Of a stretch of DNA of 64,000 nucleotides, positions 26,127 to 35,867 are shown one piece after another. Source of the stretch: Anaerostipes amylophilus (GTDB lineage Bacteria > Bacillota > Clostridia > Lachnospirales > Lachnospiraceae); assembly GCF_025567365.1 (NCBI RefSeq), contig NZ_JAOQJG010000002.1, forward strand, positions 354,176 through 418,175, read 5' to 3'. How positions within the stretch are numbered: the stretch's first letter is position 1; the number at the start of each line of letters is the position of its first letter. The position numbers and the translations under genes are program-made. The notes below the pieces were generated by a model, which saw nothing but the letters and a program-made list of their open reading frames with translations, searched no databases and was not told the DNA's origin.

Positions 26127-27393
26127 AAAATTAGAAGAAGCTTTTAAAGAAGGAAAATATGATCAGTTATTAAAAGATATCTATGTAGATGAAGCAGTGA
26201 TTGAATATCAGCAGGAACGCTACATCAAAGCATTAGAATCCTTTGAAAAGATTTATGGAGAAAAAGAAGTAGAAATCTATAGTGCTCCAGGAAGAAGTGA
26301 AGTTGGAGGAAACCATACAGACCATCAGTTTGGAAAAGTACTGGCAACTTCCATTAACTTAGATGCGATCGCAATCGTTGCAAAAAGAGATGACGATGTG
26401 ATCGATCTGAAATCAGAAGGATATGAAAGAATCATAGTAAGTCTTAGTTCTTTTGACCCAGCCAAAGCAGAAAAAGGAACATCACAGGCACTGATTCAGG
26501 GAGTTGCTTCTAAATTAAAAGAAGAAGGATATAAAATCGGTGGATTTGAAGCTTATGTAACAAGTGATGTATTAAATGGGGCTGGAATGTCATCTTCTGC
26601 TGCATTTGAAGTATTGATCGGAAATATTTTATCTGGGTTATATAACGATATGAAGATCGATCCTGTATTTTTGGCACAGGCCGGACAGTATGCAGAGAAT
26701 GTATACTTTGGAAAACCTTGTGGATTGATGGATCAGATGGCTTCTTCTATTGGAGGCCTGATCAATATTGATTTTGAAGATCCAAAGAAGCCAAAAATTA
26801 AAAAAGTAGACGTTGATTTTGAAGAATATGGACACAGCTTATGCATTGTGGATACAAAAGGATCTCATGCAGATTTAACAGATGATTATGCAGCAATTCC
26901 ATACGAAATGAAGAAAGTTGCCAATTACTTTAATCAGGAAGCATTAAGAGAAGTTGATAAAGATGATTTTTACTTAAATCTACCAAAGATCAGAGAAATC
27001 TTAGGAGATAGAGCAGTTCTTCGTGCAATGCATTTATTTGAGGAAAATAAACGTGTAGATCAGCAGGTAAAAGCTTTAGAAGAAGGAGATTTTGATACAT
27101 TTAAGAAATTGATCAAAGAATCTGGGGATTCATCCTTTAAATATTTACAAAATGTATATTCAAGCCACGACCTGACAAATCAGAGTGTATCAATCGGATT
27201 GGCGATCAGTGATATTTCTTTAGGAGATAAAGGAGTCAGCCGAGTTCATGGAGGAGGATTTGCAGGAACGATTCAGGCATTTGTACCAAATGATATTGTT
27301 AGTATGTACAAAAAGAACATGGAACATGTATTTGGTGAAGGAGCATGTCATGTCTTAAAAGTACGCCCATACGGAGGAATGAAGGTATTATAA
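26110..27393 (+). CDS. galK: Galactokinase
   Basis: The 427-residue GHMP-family kinase makes galactose 1-phosphate. The galactokinase signature is GRSEVGGNHTDHQFGKVL (about residues 62-79), motif 2 is SDVLNGAGMSSSAAFEVLIG (ATP loop), and motif 3 is VHGGGFAGTIQAF. It is longer than enteric GalK (about 380) through an N-terminal extension of some 40 residues, as in other clostridial galactokinases. The start lies inside the end of the symporter gene and has GAAAGGAG upstream, so the two are translationally coupled. Confidence 0.95.
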   Translation: MPNSIKKLEEAFKEGKYDQLLKDIYVDEAVIEYQQERYIKALESFEKIYGEKEVEIYSAPGRSEVGGNHTDHQFGKVLATSINLDAIAIVAKRDDDVIDLKSEGYERIIVSLSSFDPAKAEKGTSQALIQGVASKLKEEGYKIGGFEAYVTSDVLNGAGMSSSAAFEVLIGNILSGLYNDMKIDPVFLAQAGQYAENVYFGKPCGLMDQMASSIGGLINIDFEDPKKPKIKKVDVDFEEYGHSLCIVDTKGSHADLTDDYAAIPYEMKKVANYFNQEALREVDKDDFYLNLPKIREILGDRAVLRAMHLFEENKRVDQQVKALEEGDFDTFKKLIKESGDSSFKYLQNVYSSHDLTNQSVSIGLAISDISLGDKGVSRVHGGGFAGTIQAFVPNDIVSMYKKNMEHVFGEGACHVLKVRPYGGMKVL

Positions 27394-27394
27394 G

Positions 27395-28414
27395 ATGATG
27401 AAAGTAAGAATGATAGAACAAAGAGATAACGGAGTCTGCTTATTTGAATTAAAAAACGATGAGATCAGAGTGATCACAAGTAATCTTGGATGTCATATAT
27501 TATCTGTATTTACAAAGGATCGAGAAGGAAACTTTGGGGATGTTGTTCTTGGATTTGAGAATGTGGAAGATTGCTGGCATGGAGATGGAAGTTACATGGG
27601 AGCGATCGCTGGACGTGTTGCAAATCGTATCGGAGATGCAAAGTTTGAATTAAATGGAAAGACATACGAATTGGCAGCAAACAATGGAAAGAATTCTCTC
27701 CATGGAGGAATCAAAGGATTTAATCAAAAGATATTTAAATATGAATTGTTGGAAGATGGAATCCGTTTTATCTATCTCTCACCAGATATGGAAGAAGGAT
27801 ATCCGGGAAGTCTTTATCTGAAAGTTGTGTATCGTTTATGCGATAATACATTAAAAATGGAATATGAAGCAGTATCCGATCAGGATACACTGATCAATAT
27901 CACAAATCATTCTTACTTTAATTTATCTGCTGGAAAAGATAAAATTTATCATCATCAGTTAAAGGTAAAAGCGGATGAGATTGCATGTGTTGATGAAAAC
28001 TGTCTTGCCAATGGAACATTTTTAAAGATAGAAAACACACCATTTGACTTTAAAGAAATTCATGAGATCGGAGAGCGGATCAACGATGATCATGAACAGT
28101 TAAAACTTGCCGGAGGTTATGATCATTCTTTCATGGTAAAAGATGAAGATGACCAGTTAGTTCTATATGACAAAGAAACTGGAAGAAAAATGACGATGAC
28201 AACAACACTTCCATGCATTCAGGTATACACAGGAAACTTCCTGTCTGGTGGATGTAATGGAAAAGGTGGGAAACCATACGAAAACAGAGATGGTGTTGCC
28301 TTAGAAGCCCAGTTCTTACCAAACTCCATACATATAGAAAAAGAACCAAAGGTAATTTTAAGAAAAGGCGAAGAATACGAAGCAGTAACAACATATCGAT
28401 TTGAGGTGGAATAA
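27395..28414 (+). CDS. galM: Aldose 1-epimerase (mutarotase), copy 2
   Basis: The 339-residue protein converts beta- to alpha-D-galactose, the form used by galactokinase. Motifs are GRVANRIGDA, NSLHGGIKGFNQK, NHSYFNL and GVALEAQFLPNS. It is clearly a paralogue of the copy at 12698-13714, nearly collinear without large gaps. It starts one base after the galK stop, with GAAGG nine bases before its first ATG, and galT begins right after it. Confidence 0.95.
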   Translation: MMKVRMIEQRDNGVCLFELKNDEIRVITSNLGCHILSVFTKDREGNFGDVVLGFENVEDCWHGDGSYMGAIAGRVANRIGDAKFELNGKTYELAANNGKNSLHGGIKGFNQKIFKYELLEDGIRFIYLSPDMEEGYPGSLYLKVVYRLCDNTLKMEYEAVSDQDTLINITNHSYFNLSAGKDKIYHHQLKVKADEIACVDENCLANGTFLKIENTPFDFKEIHEIGERINDDHEQLKLAGGYDHSFMVKDEDDQLVLYDKETGRKMTMTTTLPCIQVYTGNFLSGGCNGKGGKPYENRDGVALEAQFLPNSIHIEKEPKVILRKGEEYEAVTTYRFEVE

Positions 28415-28415
28415 G

Positions 28416-29912
28416 ATGGATTTACAAAAAGATATCAAAAAACTTGTAACATATGGACTTGATAAAAAACTGATCATGCCAGAAGATGAAATCTATACGA
28501 TCAATCAATATCTGGAAGTGTTTCGATTAGATGAATATGAAGATCCTGATATTGAAGGAGAAGAAATCATCCTGCCAGAGATTTTAGATCGTCTGACAGA
28601 TACAGCTTATGATCGCTATATCATCAAAAGTGATGATATCGTGACAAGAGATTTATTTGACACAAAATTAATGGGAATCCTGACACCAAAACCAAGCCAG
28701 GTTATCAAAGAATTCCGTACCTATTACGAAGAGAGTCCAAAGAAAGCAACAGAGTTTTTCTATGAATTCAGCCAGGATACCAACTATATCCGAAGAGACC
28801 GCGTCAAAAAAGATATGAAATGGAAAGTAAACAGTCCATACGGAGATATCGACATCACGATCAACCTGTCCAAACCAGAGAAAGATCCAAAAGCAATTGC
28901 AGCAGCAAAAAATGCAAAACAAAGTTCTTATCCAAAGTGCCAGCTTTGCATGGAAAATGAAGGATATGCAGGAAGAATGAATCATCCAGCAAGACAGAAC
29001 CACAGAATTATGCCGCTTGTGATCAATGACAGCAAATGGGGATTCCAGTACTCTCCATATGTATACTACAATGAACACTGTATCGTATTTAACGGACAGC
29101 ACGTACCAATGAAGATTGATAAGGCAGCATTTACAAAACTATTTGACTTTGTAAAACAGTTTCCACACTATTTCCTAGGATCTAATGCCGATCTTCCAAT
29201 CGTTGGAGGTTCTATCTTAACACATGATCATTTCCAAGGTGGACATTATGAATTTGCCATGGAACGTGCAGCGATCGAGAAAGAATTTGTCATTCCAGGA
29301 TACGAAGATGTGAAAGCAGGAATCGTTCATTGGCCATTATCAGTAATCCGTATTCAGTGCAAAGATGAAAAACGACTCATTGAACTTGCAGACTATATTT
29401 TGAAAAATTGGCGTGGATATACCGATGAAGAGGCATATATTTTTGCTGAGACAGATGGAGAACCACACAATACGATCACACCGATCGCACGTAAAAAAGG
29501 TGATATGTATGAACTGGATCTGACACTTCGTAACAACATCACAACGAAAGAATGTCCATTAGGACTTTATCATCCACATAATGAGTATCATCATATCAAG
29601 AAAGAAAATATCGGACTGATCGAGGTTATGGGACTTGCAGTACTTCCATCCAGATTAAAAGCAGAGATGGAACATTTAAGTGAATGTCTTGTGAAGGGTG
29701 AAGATGTCAGCCAGTATGAAGATCTTAAGAAACATGCACCATGGGTTGATGAGATCAAAGAAAAATATGAAGATATCAATGAAGAAAATGTAGAAGATAT
29801 CTTAAAAGAAGAGATCGGACAAGTATTCGTTAAAGTTTTAGAAGATGCCGGAGTTTATAAATGCACGGAAGAAGGAAGAAAAGCATTTGACCGATTTATT
29901 GCAACTTTGTAA
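28416..29912 (+). CDS. galT: UDP-glucose--hexose-1-phosphate uridylyltransferase, class II GalT
   Basis: The protein of 498 residues exchanges UMP between UDP-glucose and galactose 1-phosphate. Its length and the motif ILTHDHFQGGHYEFAM place it in the class II (Gram-positive) GalT family, unrelated in detail to the roughly 350-residue enteric enzyme; PKCQLCMENEGYAG also fits this class. I use the ATG at 28416 because GAGGTGGA lies six bases upstream; an in-frame ATG 15 bases earlier overlaps the end of galM. galE follows after 24 bases. Confidence 0.95.
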   Translation: MDLQKDIKKLVTYGLDKKLIMPEDEIYTINQYLEVFRLDEYEDPDIEGEEIILPEILDRLTDTAYDRYIIKSDDIVTRDLFDTKLMGILTPKPSQVIKEFRTYYEESPKKATEFFYEFSQDTNYIRRDRVKKDMKWKVNSPYGDIDITINLSKPEKDPKAIAAAKNAKQSSYPKCQLCMENEGYAGRMNHPARQNHRIMPLVINDSKWGFQYSPYVYYNEHCIVFNGQHVPMKIDKAAFTKLFDFVKQFPHYFLGSNADLPIVGGSILTHDHFQGGHYEFAMERAAIEKEFVIPGYEDVKAGIVHWPLSVIRIQCKDEKRLIELADYILKNWRGYTDEEAYIFAETDGEPHNTITPIARKKGDMYELDLTLRNNITTKECPLGLYHPHNEYHHIKKENIGLIEVMGLAVLPSRLKAEMEHLSECLVKGEDVSQYEDLKKHAPWVDEIKEKYEDINEENVEDILKEEIGQVFVKVLEDAGVYKCTEEGRKAFDRFIATL

Positions 29913-29936
29913 TTGAGTTCAGAAAGGAAATGACAG

Positions 29937-30947
29937 ATGAAAATATTAGTATTAGGTGGAGCTGGTTATATTGGTTCTCATACAGTTTATGAACTGATCG
30001 ATGCAGGGGAAGAAGTCGTGATCATCGACAATCTGGAAACAGGACATATTGAGGCTGTTCATCCAAAAGCAAAGTTTTACAAAGGAGACTTAAGAGATAA
30101 AGCATTTGTAGACAGTGTCCTAGATCAGGAAAAAGATATCGATGCAGTGATCCATTTCGCAGCGAACTCCTTAGTTGGAGAAAGTATGGTAAATCCATTA
30201 AAATATTATGATAATAACCTTTGTGGAACAAAGACAATGGTACAGTCCTTAGTAGAACATGGCATCGATAAGATCGTATTCTCCTCAACAGCAGCAACTT
30301 ATGGAGAACCAGAGAAAGTACCGATCGTAGAGACAGACCGCACAGAGCCAACAAACACTTATGGAGAGACAAAACTTTCCATGGAAAAGATGTTTAAGTG
30401 GGTTGGTCGTGCACATGGACTTCGTTATGTATCTTTAAGATACTTTAATGCCTGCGGAGCACATGTAAGTGGACAGATCGGAGAAGATCATAATCCAGAA
30501 ACACATCTGATTCCATTGATCTTACAGGTGCCAAATGGCAAAAGAGAAGCAATCAGTATCTTTGGAACGGATTATGATACAAAAGATGGAACTTGTGTAA
30601 GAGACTATATTCATGTAACAGACCTTGCACAGGCACATATTCTGGCAGTGAAATACTTAATGGAAGGTAATGAAAGCAACATCTTCAATCTTGGAAATGG
30701 TGTTGGATTTACTGTAAAAGAAGTCATCGAAACAGCCAGAAAAGTGACAGGAAAGCCGATCAAGGCTGTGGAAGAAGGAAGAAGAGCTGGAGATCCGGCT
30801 GTCTTGATCGCTTCCAGTGAAAAAGCGAAGAATATCCTTGGATGGAAGCCAGAACATGCAGATCTTGAAGAAATCATTGCATCCGCATGGAAATGGCACA
30901 GCAGCCACCCACAAGGATATTGTTCTGTTCAAAAGGAAGACAAATAA
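29937..30947 (+). CDS. galE: UDP-glucose 4-epimerase
   Basis: The 336-residue short-chain dehydrogenase-type enzyme interconverts UDP-galactose and UDP-glucose. The NAD-binding motif GGAGYIGSHT is at the N-terminus; the catalytic Ser/Thr and Tyr-Lys are in FSSTAATYG and TYGETKLSMEKM; LRYFNACGAH is the typical later motif. AGAAAGGA precedes the ATG. It is the last gene of the Leloir operon, and a strong terminator follows. Confidence 0.97.
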   Translation: MKILVLGGAGYIGSHTVYELIDAGEEVVIIDNLETGHIEAVHPKAKFYKGDLRDKAFVDSVLDQEKDIDAVIHFAANSLVGESMVNPLKYYDNNLCGTKTMVQSLVEHGIDKIVFSSTAATYGEPEKVPIVETDRTEPTNTYGETKLSMEKMFKWVGRAHGLRYVSLRYFNACGAHVSGQIGEDHNPETHLIPLILQVPNGKREAISIFGTDYDTKDGTCVRDYIHVTDLAQAHILAVKYLMEGNESNIFNLGNGVGFTVKEVIETARKVTGKPIKAVEEGRRAGDPAVLIASSEKAKNILGWKPEHADLEEIIASAWKWHSSHPQGYCSVQKEDK

Positions 30948-30973
30948 CTCTTTTTGAACCATAAATCATCCCC

Positions 30974-31017
30974 GTACCGTTTAGAGCATGTTACCTGGCT
31001 CTAAGCGGTACTTTTTT
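30974..31017 (+). terminator. Intrinsic terminator of the gal operon
   Basis: GTACCG and CGGTAC, together with TTAGAGC/GCTCTAA, form a long stem with small internal asymmetry around a TGTTACCTG loop region, followed by six Ts. Confidence 0.85.
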
Positions 31018-31043
31018 GTTTTCGTAAAATATCTGGGACTATG

Positions 31044-31072
31044 TTCAAATAAAAAATAAAATGGTGTATACT
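31044..31072 (+). promoter_or_regulatory. Predicted sigma-A promoter of the ABC exporter operon
   Basis: TTCAAA (31044-31049) and TATACT (31067-31072) are separated by 17 bases, about 38 bases before the first exporter gene. Confidence 0.5.
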
Positions 31073-31109
31073 AAAGAAAATAGTAAGATAAAAGAAGGAG
31101 TACGAATCG

Positions 31110-32837
31110 ATGAAACGGTTACTAGGATATTTAAAGGAGCATCTTTGTGTTACGATCCTTGCACCATTATTTAAGATGCTGGAAGCTAGTTTTGAACTAT
31201 TTGTACCATTGGTCGTTGCCAGCATGATCGATGTAGGAATCGGACATCACGATATTGGATATTTGTGGAAGATGGGAGGATTATTGATCTTACTTGGAAT
31301 CATTGGATTTTCATTTTCTATCACAGCACAGTATTTTGCGGCAAGATCGGCTGTGTATACAGGAAAGTCGATGAGAAGTGATTTGTTTGCACATATAAAT
31401 CAATTTTCTTATCAGGAGATCGATCAGGTTGGGACATCAACGCTGATCAACCGTATGAGTAATGATATCAATCAGGTGCAAAATGGAGTTAACATGTTCC
31501 TGCGTTTGTTTTTAAGGTCACCATTTGTTGTATTTGGTGCGATGTTCATGGCATTTACGGTGGATCATAAGGCAGCGGTTTCCTTTGTATTTACGATCAC
31601 AGCATTGGCAGTGGTTGTTGGACTGATCTTATGGATCACGATGCCAATGTATAAGAAAGTACAAAAACAGGTCGATGGAGTATTAAAAAGTACAAGGGAA
31701 AATCTTCTTGGAATTCGTGTGATCCGTGCATTTAACAGACAAAGAAGTGAGGAAGAAAATTTCAGATTACAAAGTGGACAGCTTTATAACAAACAGATCC
31801 ACGTTGGAAAGATTTCAGCGTTACTAAATCCTCTGACTTACATGATCATTAATTTGGGGATCATTGCAATCCTATGGTCTGGTGGAAAACAGGTTGATCT
31901 GGGTTATTTAACACAAGGACAGATCATTGCCCTGATCAATTATATGTCACAGATCCTTGTAGAACTTGTAAAACTTGCGAATCTTTTGATCATCTTATCT
32001 AGAGCGTTTGCAAGTCTTGACCGTGTGGATCAGATTTTTGCATTAGAGCCATCCATGAAGGAAACTGGAAAAACAGATATAGAAGAGAAGAAAGATACAC
32101 CTATTCTTGAGTTTAAAGATACATCGTTTGTCTATCATGGTGCAAGAAAAGAGACGATCCATCCATTTGATTTTGCGGTGAAAGAAGGCGAAACGATCGG
32201 GGTGATCGGAGGTACAGGGTCAGGAAAGAGTACTTTTGTATCTTTGATCGCAAGATTATATGATGTGACATCAGGAAGAATTCTATACCGTGGAGTTGAT
32301 GAGAAAGAATTAAAACCAGAATTTATCCGAGGAAAGATCGGATTTGTTCCGCAGAAAGCATCTTTGTTTGAAGGAAGCCTAAGAGATAATATGAAATGGG
32401 GTAAAGAAGATGCCACAGATGAAGAAATCTATCAGGCATTGGATATCGCACAGGCAAGAGAATTTGTTGATCAGAAGGAACAGAGATTAGACTTTAGAAT
32501 TGAACAAAATGGAGGAAACTTATCTGGCGGACAAAAACAGAGGCTAACGATCGCAAGAGCATTAGTACGTAAACCTGAGATCTTAATTCTTGACGATAGT
32601 GCATCCGCACTTGACTTTGCAACAGATGCAAGACTTCGAAAAGCGATCAAAGAAAATACAGATAATATGACAGTATTTCTTGTATCCCAGAGAGTATCAA
32701 CGATTCGTAATGCTGACCATATCTTAGTGTTGGATGATGGAAAGATTGCAGGAATCGGGACTCATCTACAGCTATTAAAAGAGAATCAGGTATATAAAGA
32801 AATCTGCGCATCACAGATGGCAGGAGAGGAGGCATAA
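31110..32837 (+). CDS. Heterodimeric ABC exporter subunit with degenerate ATP site
   Basis: The 575-residue half transporter has six N-terminal transmembrane helices (to about residue 320) and a C-terminal nucleotide-binding domain. Walker A is GGTGSGKST and the signature is LSGGQKQR. Walker B ends ILILDDSASALD, with Asp in place of the catalytic Glu, and the switch histidine is replaced by Gln (VSQRVSTIRNAD). These losses are those of the non-catalytic site of heterodimeric multidrug exporters (BmrCD, TM287/288 type). The partner is encoded four bases downstream. The substrate is unknown. Confidence 0.93.
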   Translation: MKRLLGYLKEHLCVTILAPLFKMLEASFELFVPLVVASMIDVGIGHHDIGYLWKMGGLLILLGIIGFSFSITAQYFAARSAVYTGKSMRSDLFAHINQFSYQEIDQVGTSTLINRMSNDINQVQNGVNMFLRLFLRSPFVVFGAMFMAFTVDHKAAVSFVFTITALAVVVGLILWITMPMYKKVQKQVDGVLKSTRENLLGIRVIRAFNRQRSEEENFRLQSGQLYNKQIHVGKISALLNPLTYMIINLGIIAILWSGGKQVDLGYLTQGQIIALINYMSQILVELVKLANLLIILSRAFASLDRVDQIFALEPSMKETGKTDIEEKKDTPILEFKDTSFVYHGARKETIHPFDFAVKEGETIGVIGGTGSGKSTFVSLIARLYDVTSGRILYRGVDEKELKPEFIRGKIGFVPQKASLFEGSLRDNMKWGKEDATDEEIYQALDIAQAREFVDQKEQRLDFRIEQNGGNLSGGQKQRLTIARALVRKPEILILDDSASALDFATDARLRKAIKENTDNMTVFLVSQRVSTIRNADHILVLDDGKIAGIGTHLQLLKENQVYKEICASQMAGEEA

Positions 32838-32841
32838 GATC

Positions 32842-34590
32842 ATGAAGAAAGACAAAAAACAAAAGACATTACAAAGGATCATGGAATATATGAAGCCTTA
32901 TCGATTTTTGATCTTTGCGTCTTTAGTGTTGGCGGTGATCAGTGTGGCACTGACACTTTATGTTCCAATTCTGACAGGACAAGGTGTGGATTGCATTATA
33001 TCAAAAGGAAATGTTGATTTTGCAAGATTAATAAGTATTATAAAAACGATCGTGATCTGTATCGTATTGACGGCAGCAGCGCAGTGGCTGATGAATCATG
33101 TTAATAACCAAATTACATATAAGATTGGAAAAGATTTAAGGATTCAGGCATTTGAGCATTTGCAGAAACTGCCATTATCTTATGTAGATGCACACTCCTC
33201 AGGAGACTTGCTCAGCCGGATCGTAACGGATATTGATCAGTTTACGGATGGATTGCTGCTTGGATTTACACAGTTATTTACTGGTGTGATCACGATCATT
33301 GGAACCATTTGTTTTATGTTAGGAATCAATCCATGGATCACATTGGTCGTTGTTATTTTAAGTCCGTTTTCGTTTTTTATCGCAAGTTTTATCTCAAAGC
33401 GAAGTTTTAATATGTTCCGGAAACAATCACAGACTAGAGGAAATATGACAGGATTTGTCAATGAAATGCTTGGAAATATTAAAGTAGTCAAAGTGTTTGA
33501 TCATGGAGAAAAAGCACAGGAAGAGTTTGATCAGATCAATGATGATCTTGCATATTACTCCTTAAGAGCGACATTTTTCTCATCTATCACAAATCCGGCA
33601 ACCAGATTTATGTATTCAGGAATCTATGCAGGGGTTGCGATCGCAGGATGTATGAGTGTTATTCGCGGAAATATCAGTGTTGGTCAGTTATCAAGTTTTT
33701 TAAGTTATACAAACCAGTATACAAAGCCGTTTAATGAGATCACAGGGGTTATCACAGAATTTCAGAATTCGTTAGCTTCTGCGGCAAGAGTTTTTGAATT
33801 GTTAGATGAGGAGCCGATGATTCCTGATGCCAAAGATGCGAAGGCGTTACAGGATGTGAAAGGAAATGTAGAATTAGAGCATGTGGACTTTTCTTATGTA
33901 AAAGAAGTACCTTTGATCCAGGATTTTAATCTGAAAGTGGAACCAGGACAGCGGATTGCAATCGTTGGACCGACAGGATGTGGGAAAACAACGTTGATCA
34001 ATCTGTTAATGCGTTTTTATGATGTGAATGTAGGAATGATCAAGGTGGAAGGAAATGATATCCGGGATGTCACGAGAGAAAGTTTACGATCCAGTTATGG
34101 AATGGTACTTCAGGAGACATGGTTAAAAGCAGGAACGATTCGTGAAAATATCTGCTATGGAAAACCAGATGCAACTGAGGAAGAGATGATCATGGCAGCA
34201 AAAGAAGCCAATGCACATGGATTTATCGAGCGAATGCCAGATGGTTATGATACGATCATTACAGAAGGTGGCGGAAATCTCTCTCAAGGACAGAAACAGC
34301 TCCTTTGTATTGCAAGGATCATGTTAAGTCTTCCTCCAATGCTGATCTTAGATGAAGCGACATCATCAATTGATACGATGACAGAGCTCCGAATTCAGAA
34401 AGCATTTGAAACGATGATGAAAGGAAGAACAAGTTTTATCGTAGCCCACCGACTTTCAACGATTCAGAATGCGGATGTGATACTTGTTATGGAAAATGGA
34501 CATATTTTGGAGCAGGGAACACATGAAGAACTTTTAGCGAAAAATGGTGCGTATGCCAGATTATATAACAGCCAGTTTGCACCAGTATAA
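32842..34590 (+). CDS. Heterodimeric ABC exporter subunit with canonical catalytic residues
   Basis: The 582-residue half transporter has six transmembrane helices followed by an ATP-binding domain with Walker A GPTGCGKTT, Walker B MLILDEATSSID (catalytic Glu present) and switch His in VAHRLSTIQNAD. Its signature is changed to LSQGQ. In the dimer this altered signature would face the degenerate Walker residues of the other subunit, leaving the second site fully canonical, which is the expected arrangement. A multidrug or lipid substrate is typical, but nothing here defines it. Confidence 0.93.
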   Translation: MKKDKKQKTLQRIMEYMKPYRFLIFASLVLAVISVALTLYVPILTGQGVDCIISKGNVDFARLISIIKTIVICIVLTAAAQWLMNHVNNQITYKIGKDLRIQAFEHLQKLPLSYVDAHSSGDLLSRIVTDIDQFTDGLLLGFTQLFTGVITIIGTICFMLGINPWITLVVVILSPFSFFIASFISKRSFNMFRKQSQTRGNMTGFVNEMLGNIKVVKVFDHGEKAQEEFDQINDDLAYYSLRATFFSSITNPATRFMYSGIYAGVAIAGCMSVIRGNISVGQLSSFLSYTNQYTKPFNEITGVITEFQNSLASAARVFELLDEEPMIPDAKDAKALQDVKGNVELEHVDFSYVKEVPLIQDFNLKVEPGQRIAIVGPTGCGKTTLINLLMRFYDVNVGMIKVEGNDIRDVTRESLRSSYGMVLQETWLKAGTIRENICYGKPDATEEEMIMAAKEANAHGFIERMPDGYDTIITEGGGNLSQGQKQLLCIARIMLSLPPMLILDEATSSIDTMTELRIQKAFETMMKGRTSFIVAHRLSTIQNADVILVMENGHILEQGTHEELLAKNGAYARLYNSQFAPV

Positions 34591-34619
34591 ATGGTAAGAT
34601 TTTTGACTGGAGATGTCAT

Positions 34620-35207
34620 ATGGAAGAAAAAGGAATGAAAAAAAAGAAAAAATTATTGAGGTTGTTTATAGAAACATTTTATTTAAGTGCATTTACCTTT
34701 GGTGGCGGCTATATGATCGTATCTTTGATGAAGAAGAAGTTTGTGAATGAATATCATTGGATCGAAGAAGACGAGATGCTTGATCTGGTGGCGATCGCAC
34801 AATCAGCCCCAGGAGCAATCGCAGTGAATGGAGCAATCGTTGTTGGCTATAAATTAGCAGGTATCAGTGGTGTGATCGTAAGTGTATTCGGAGCTGTTCT
34901 ACCGCCATTTTTGATTATATCTGTAGTCTCTGTTTTTTATGAAATATTTCGGGATAACGGGATTGTTGCAGCGATGCTTTCTGGTATGCAGACGGGTGTT
35001 GGCGCGGTGATCATCAGTGTTGTGTACGAGATGGCAAAAGGGCAAAGTAAGAAGGAAAACAGAATAGAACTTGCGATCATTATGGTTGTGGCATTTATGG
35101 CAAGTTATGTCTTTGATATTAGTGTGATCTACATTATTCTTGCATGTATTGGAGTTGGAATCGTACAATATGGTATTTCAAGAAAGAAGACAGGAGGCAG
35201 AAAATGA
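34620..35207 (+). CDS. Chromate transporter family protein, single-domain subunit A
   Basis: The 195-residue membrane protein corresponds to one CHR domain (PF02417) of the chromate ion transporter family. FTFGGGYMIVSLMKKKFV and AIAQSAPGAIAVNGAIVVGY are the conserved motifs. Short-chain members work as pairs, and the second domain is encoded by the overlapping next gene. The family name derives from chromate resistance; in gut anaerobes the true substrate is unknown. GGAG lies upstream of the ATG at 34620. The spacing of 29 bases to the ABC exporter may mean co-transcription. Confidence 0.9.
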   Translation: MEEKGMKKKKKLLRLFIETFYLSAFTFGGGYMIVSLMKKKFVNEYHWIEEDEMLDLVAIAQSAPGAIAVNGAIVVGYKLAGISGVIVSVFGAVLPPFLIISVVSVFYEIFRDNGIVAAMLSGMQTGVGAVIISVVYEMAKGQSKKENRIELAIIMVVAFMASYVFDISVIYIILACIGVGIVQYGISRKKTGGRK

Positions 35208-35764
35208 TCTATCTGCAATTATTTTTAAGTTTCTTAAAGATTGGAGCATTTAGTTTCGGAGGCGGATATGCAGCAATGCCAATGATACAGCAGCAGATGG
35301 TAGACGTATATCACTGGTTGTCTGTCTCTGAATTTGGAGATCTCGTAACGATTTCGCAGATGACACCGGGACCGATCACAATTAATGCGGCGACTTTCGT
35401 GGGCATAAGAGTCGCAGGGTGGCAAGGAGCATTATGTGCAACGATGGGATGTGTATTCCCTGCGTGTGTGATCGTGACAGCAATTGCTTATTTTTATGTA
35501 AAATATCGTCATATGGAAGGAATACAAATGGTGTTAAATACTTTACGTCCTGCGGTGATCGCACTGATCTTGACTTCTGGAATTACGATCCTTGCACAGG
35601 CATTTTTTCAGGGAAGTCATATAGATCTTCAACAGATCAACTGGATACAGGGTGGTATTTTTATCGTTTGTATCTATCTTTTATTGAGAAAGAAAAAAGA
35701 CCCGATCATTGTCATGCTGTTTGCGGGTGTGCTAAATGTGATTGGAAGCTTTTTCATTTCATAG
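35204..35764 (+). CDS. Chromate transporter family protein, single-domain subunit B
   Basis: The 186-residue membrane protein is the second CHR domain: FSFGGGYAAMPMIQQQMV and TISQMTPGPITINAATFVGI. I choose the ATG at 35204, which overlaps the previous stop (ATGA) and has AGGAGG at good spacing; a longer frame starting at 35144 lies inside the previous gene. Together the two half-size proteins would form the transporter that is a single fused protein in Proteobacteria. Confidence 0.9.
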   Translation: MIYLQLFLSFLKIGAFSFGGGYAAMPMIQQQMVDVYHWLSVSEFGDLVTISQMTPGPITINAATFVGIRVAGWQGALCATMGCVFPACVIVTAIAYFYVKYRHMEGIQMVLNTLRPAVIALILTSGITILAQAFFQGSHIDLQQINWIQGGIFIVCIYLLLRKKKDPIIVMLFAGVLNVIGSFFIS

Positions 35765-35792
35765 GAAATTTCAATGAAATCCCCTATGAAAT
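35756..35792. repeat. Inverted repeat between chromate transporter and recQ
   Basis: ATTTCATAGG and CCTATGAAAT, followed inward by ATTTC/GAAAT, form a 15-pair stem with two mismatches and a three-base loop. It overlaps the stop codon of the transporter gene. No T-run follows on either strand, so it may protect the mRNA end or act as a weak terminator. Confidence 0.45.
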
Positions 35793-35867
35793 AAAAAAGC
35801 CCTCCGGATGGGAATATAAACGATGAGAGTGGTAAAAGTATAAATAAAACAATAGGAAGTGATAGAT

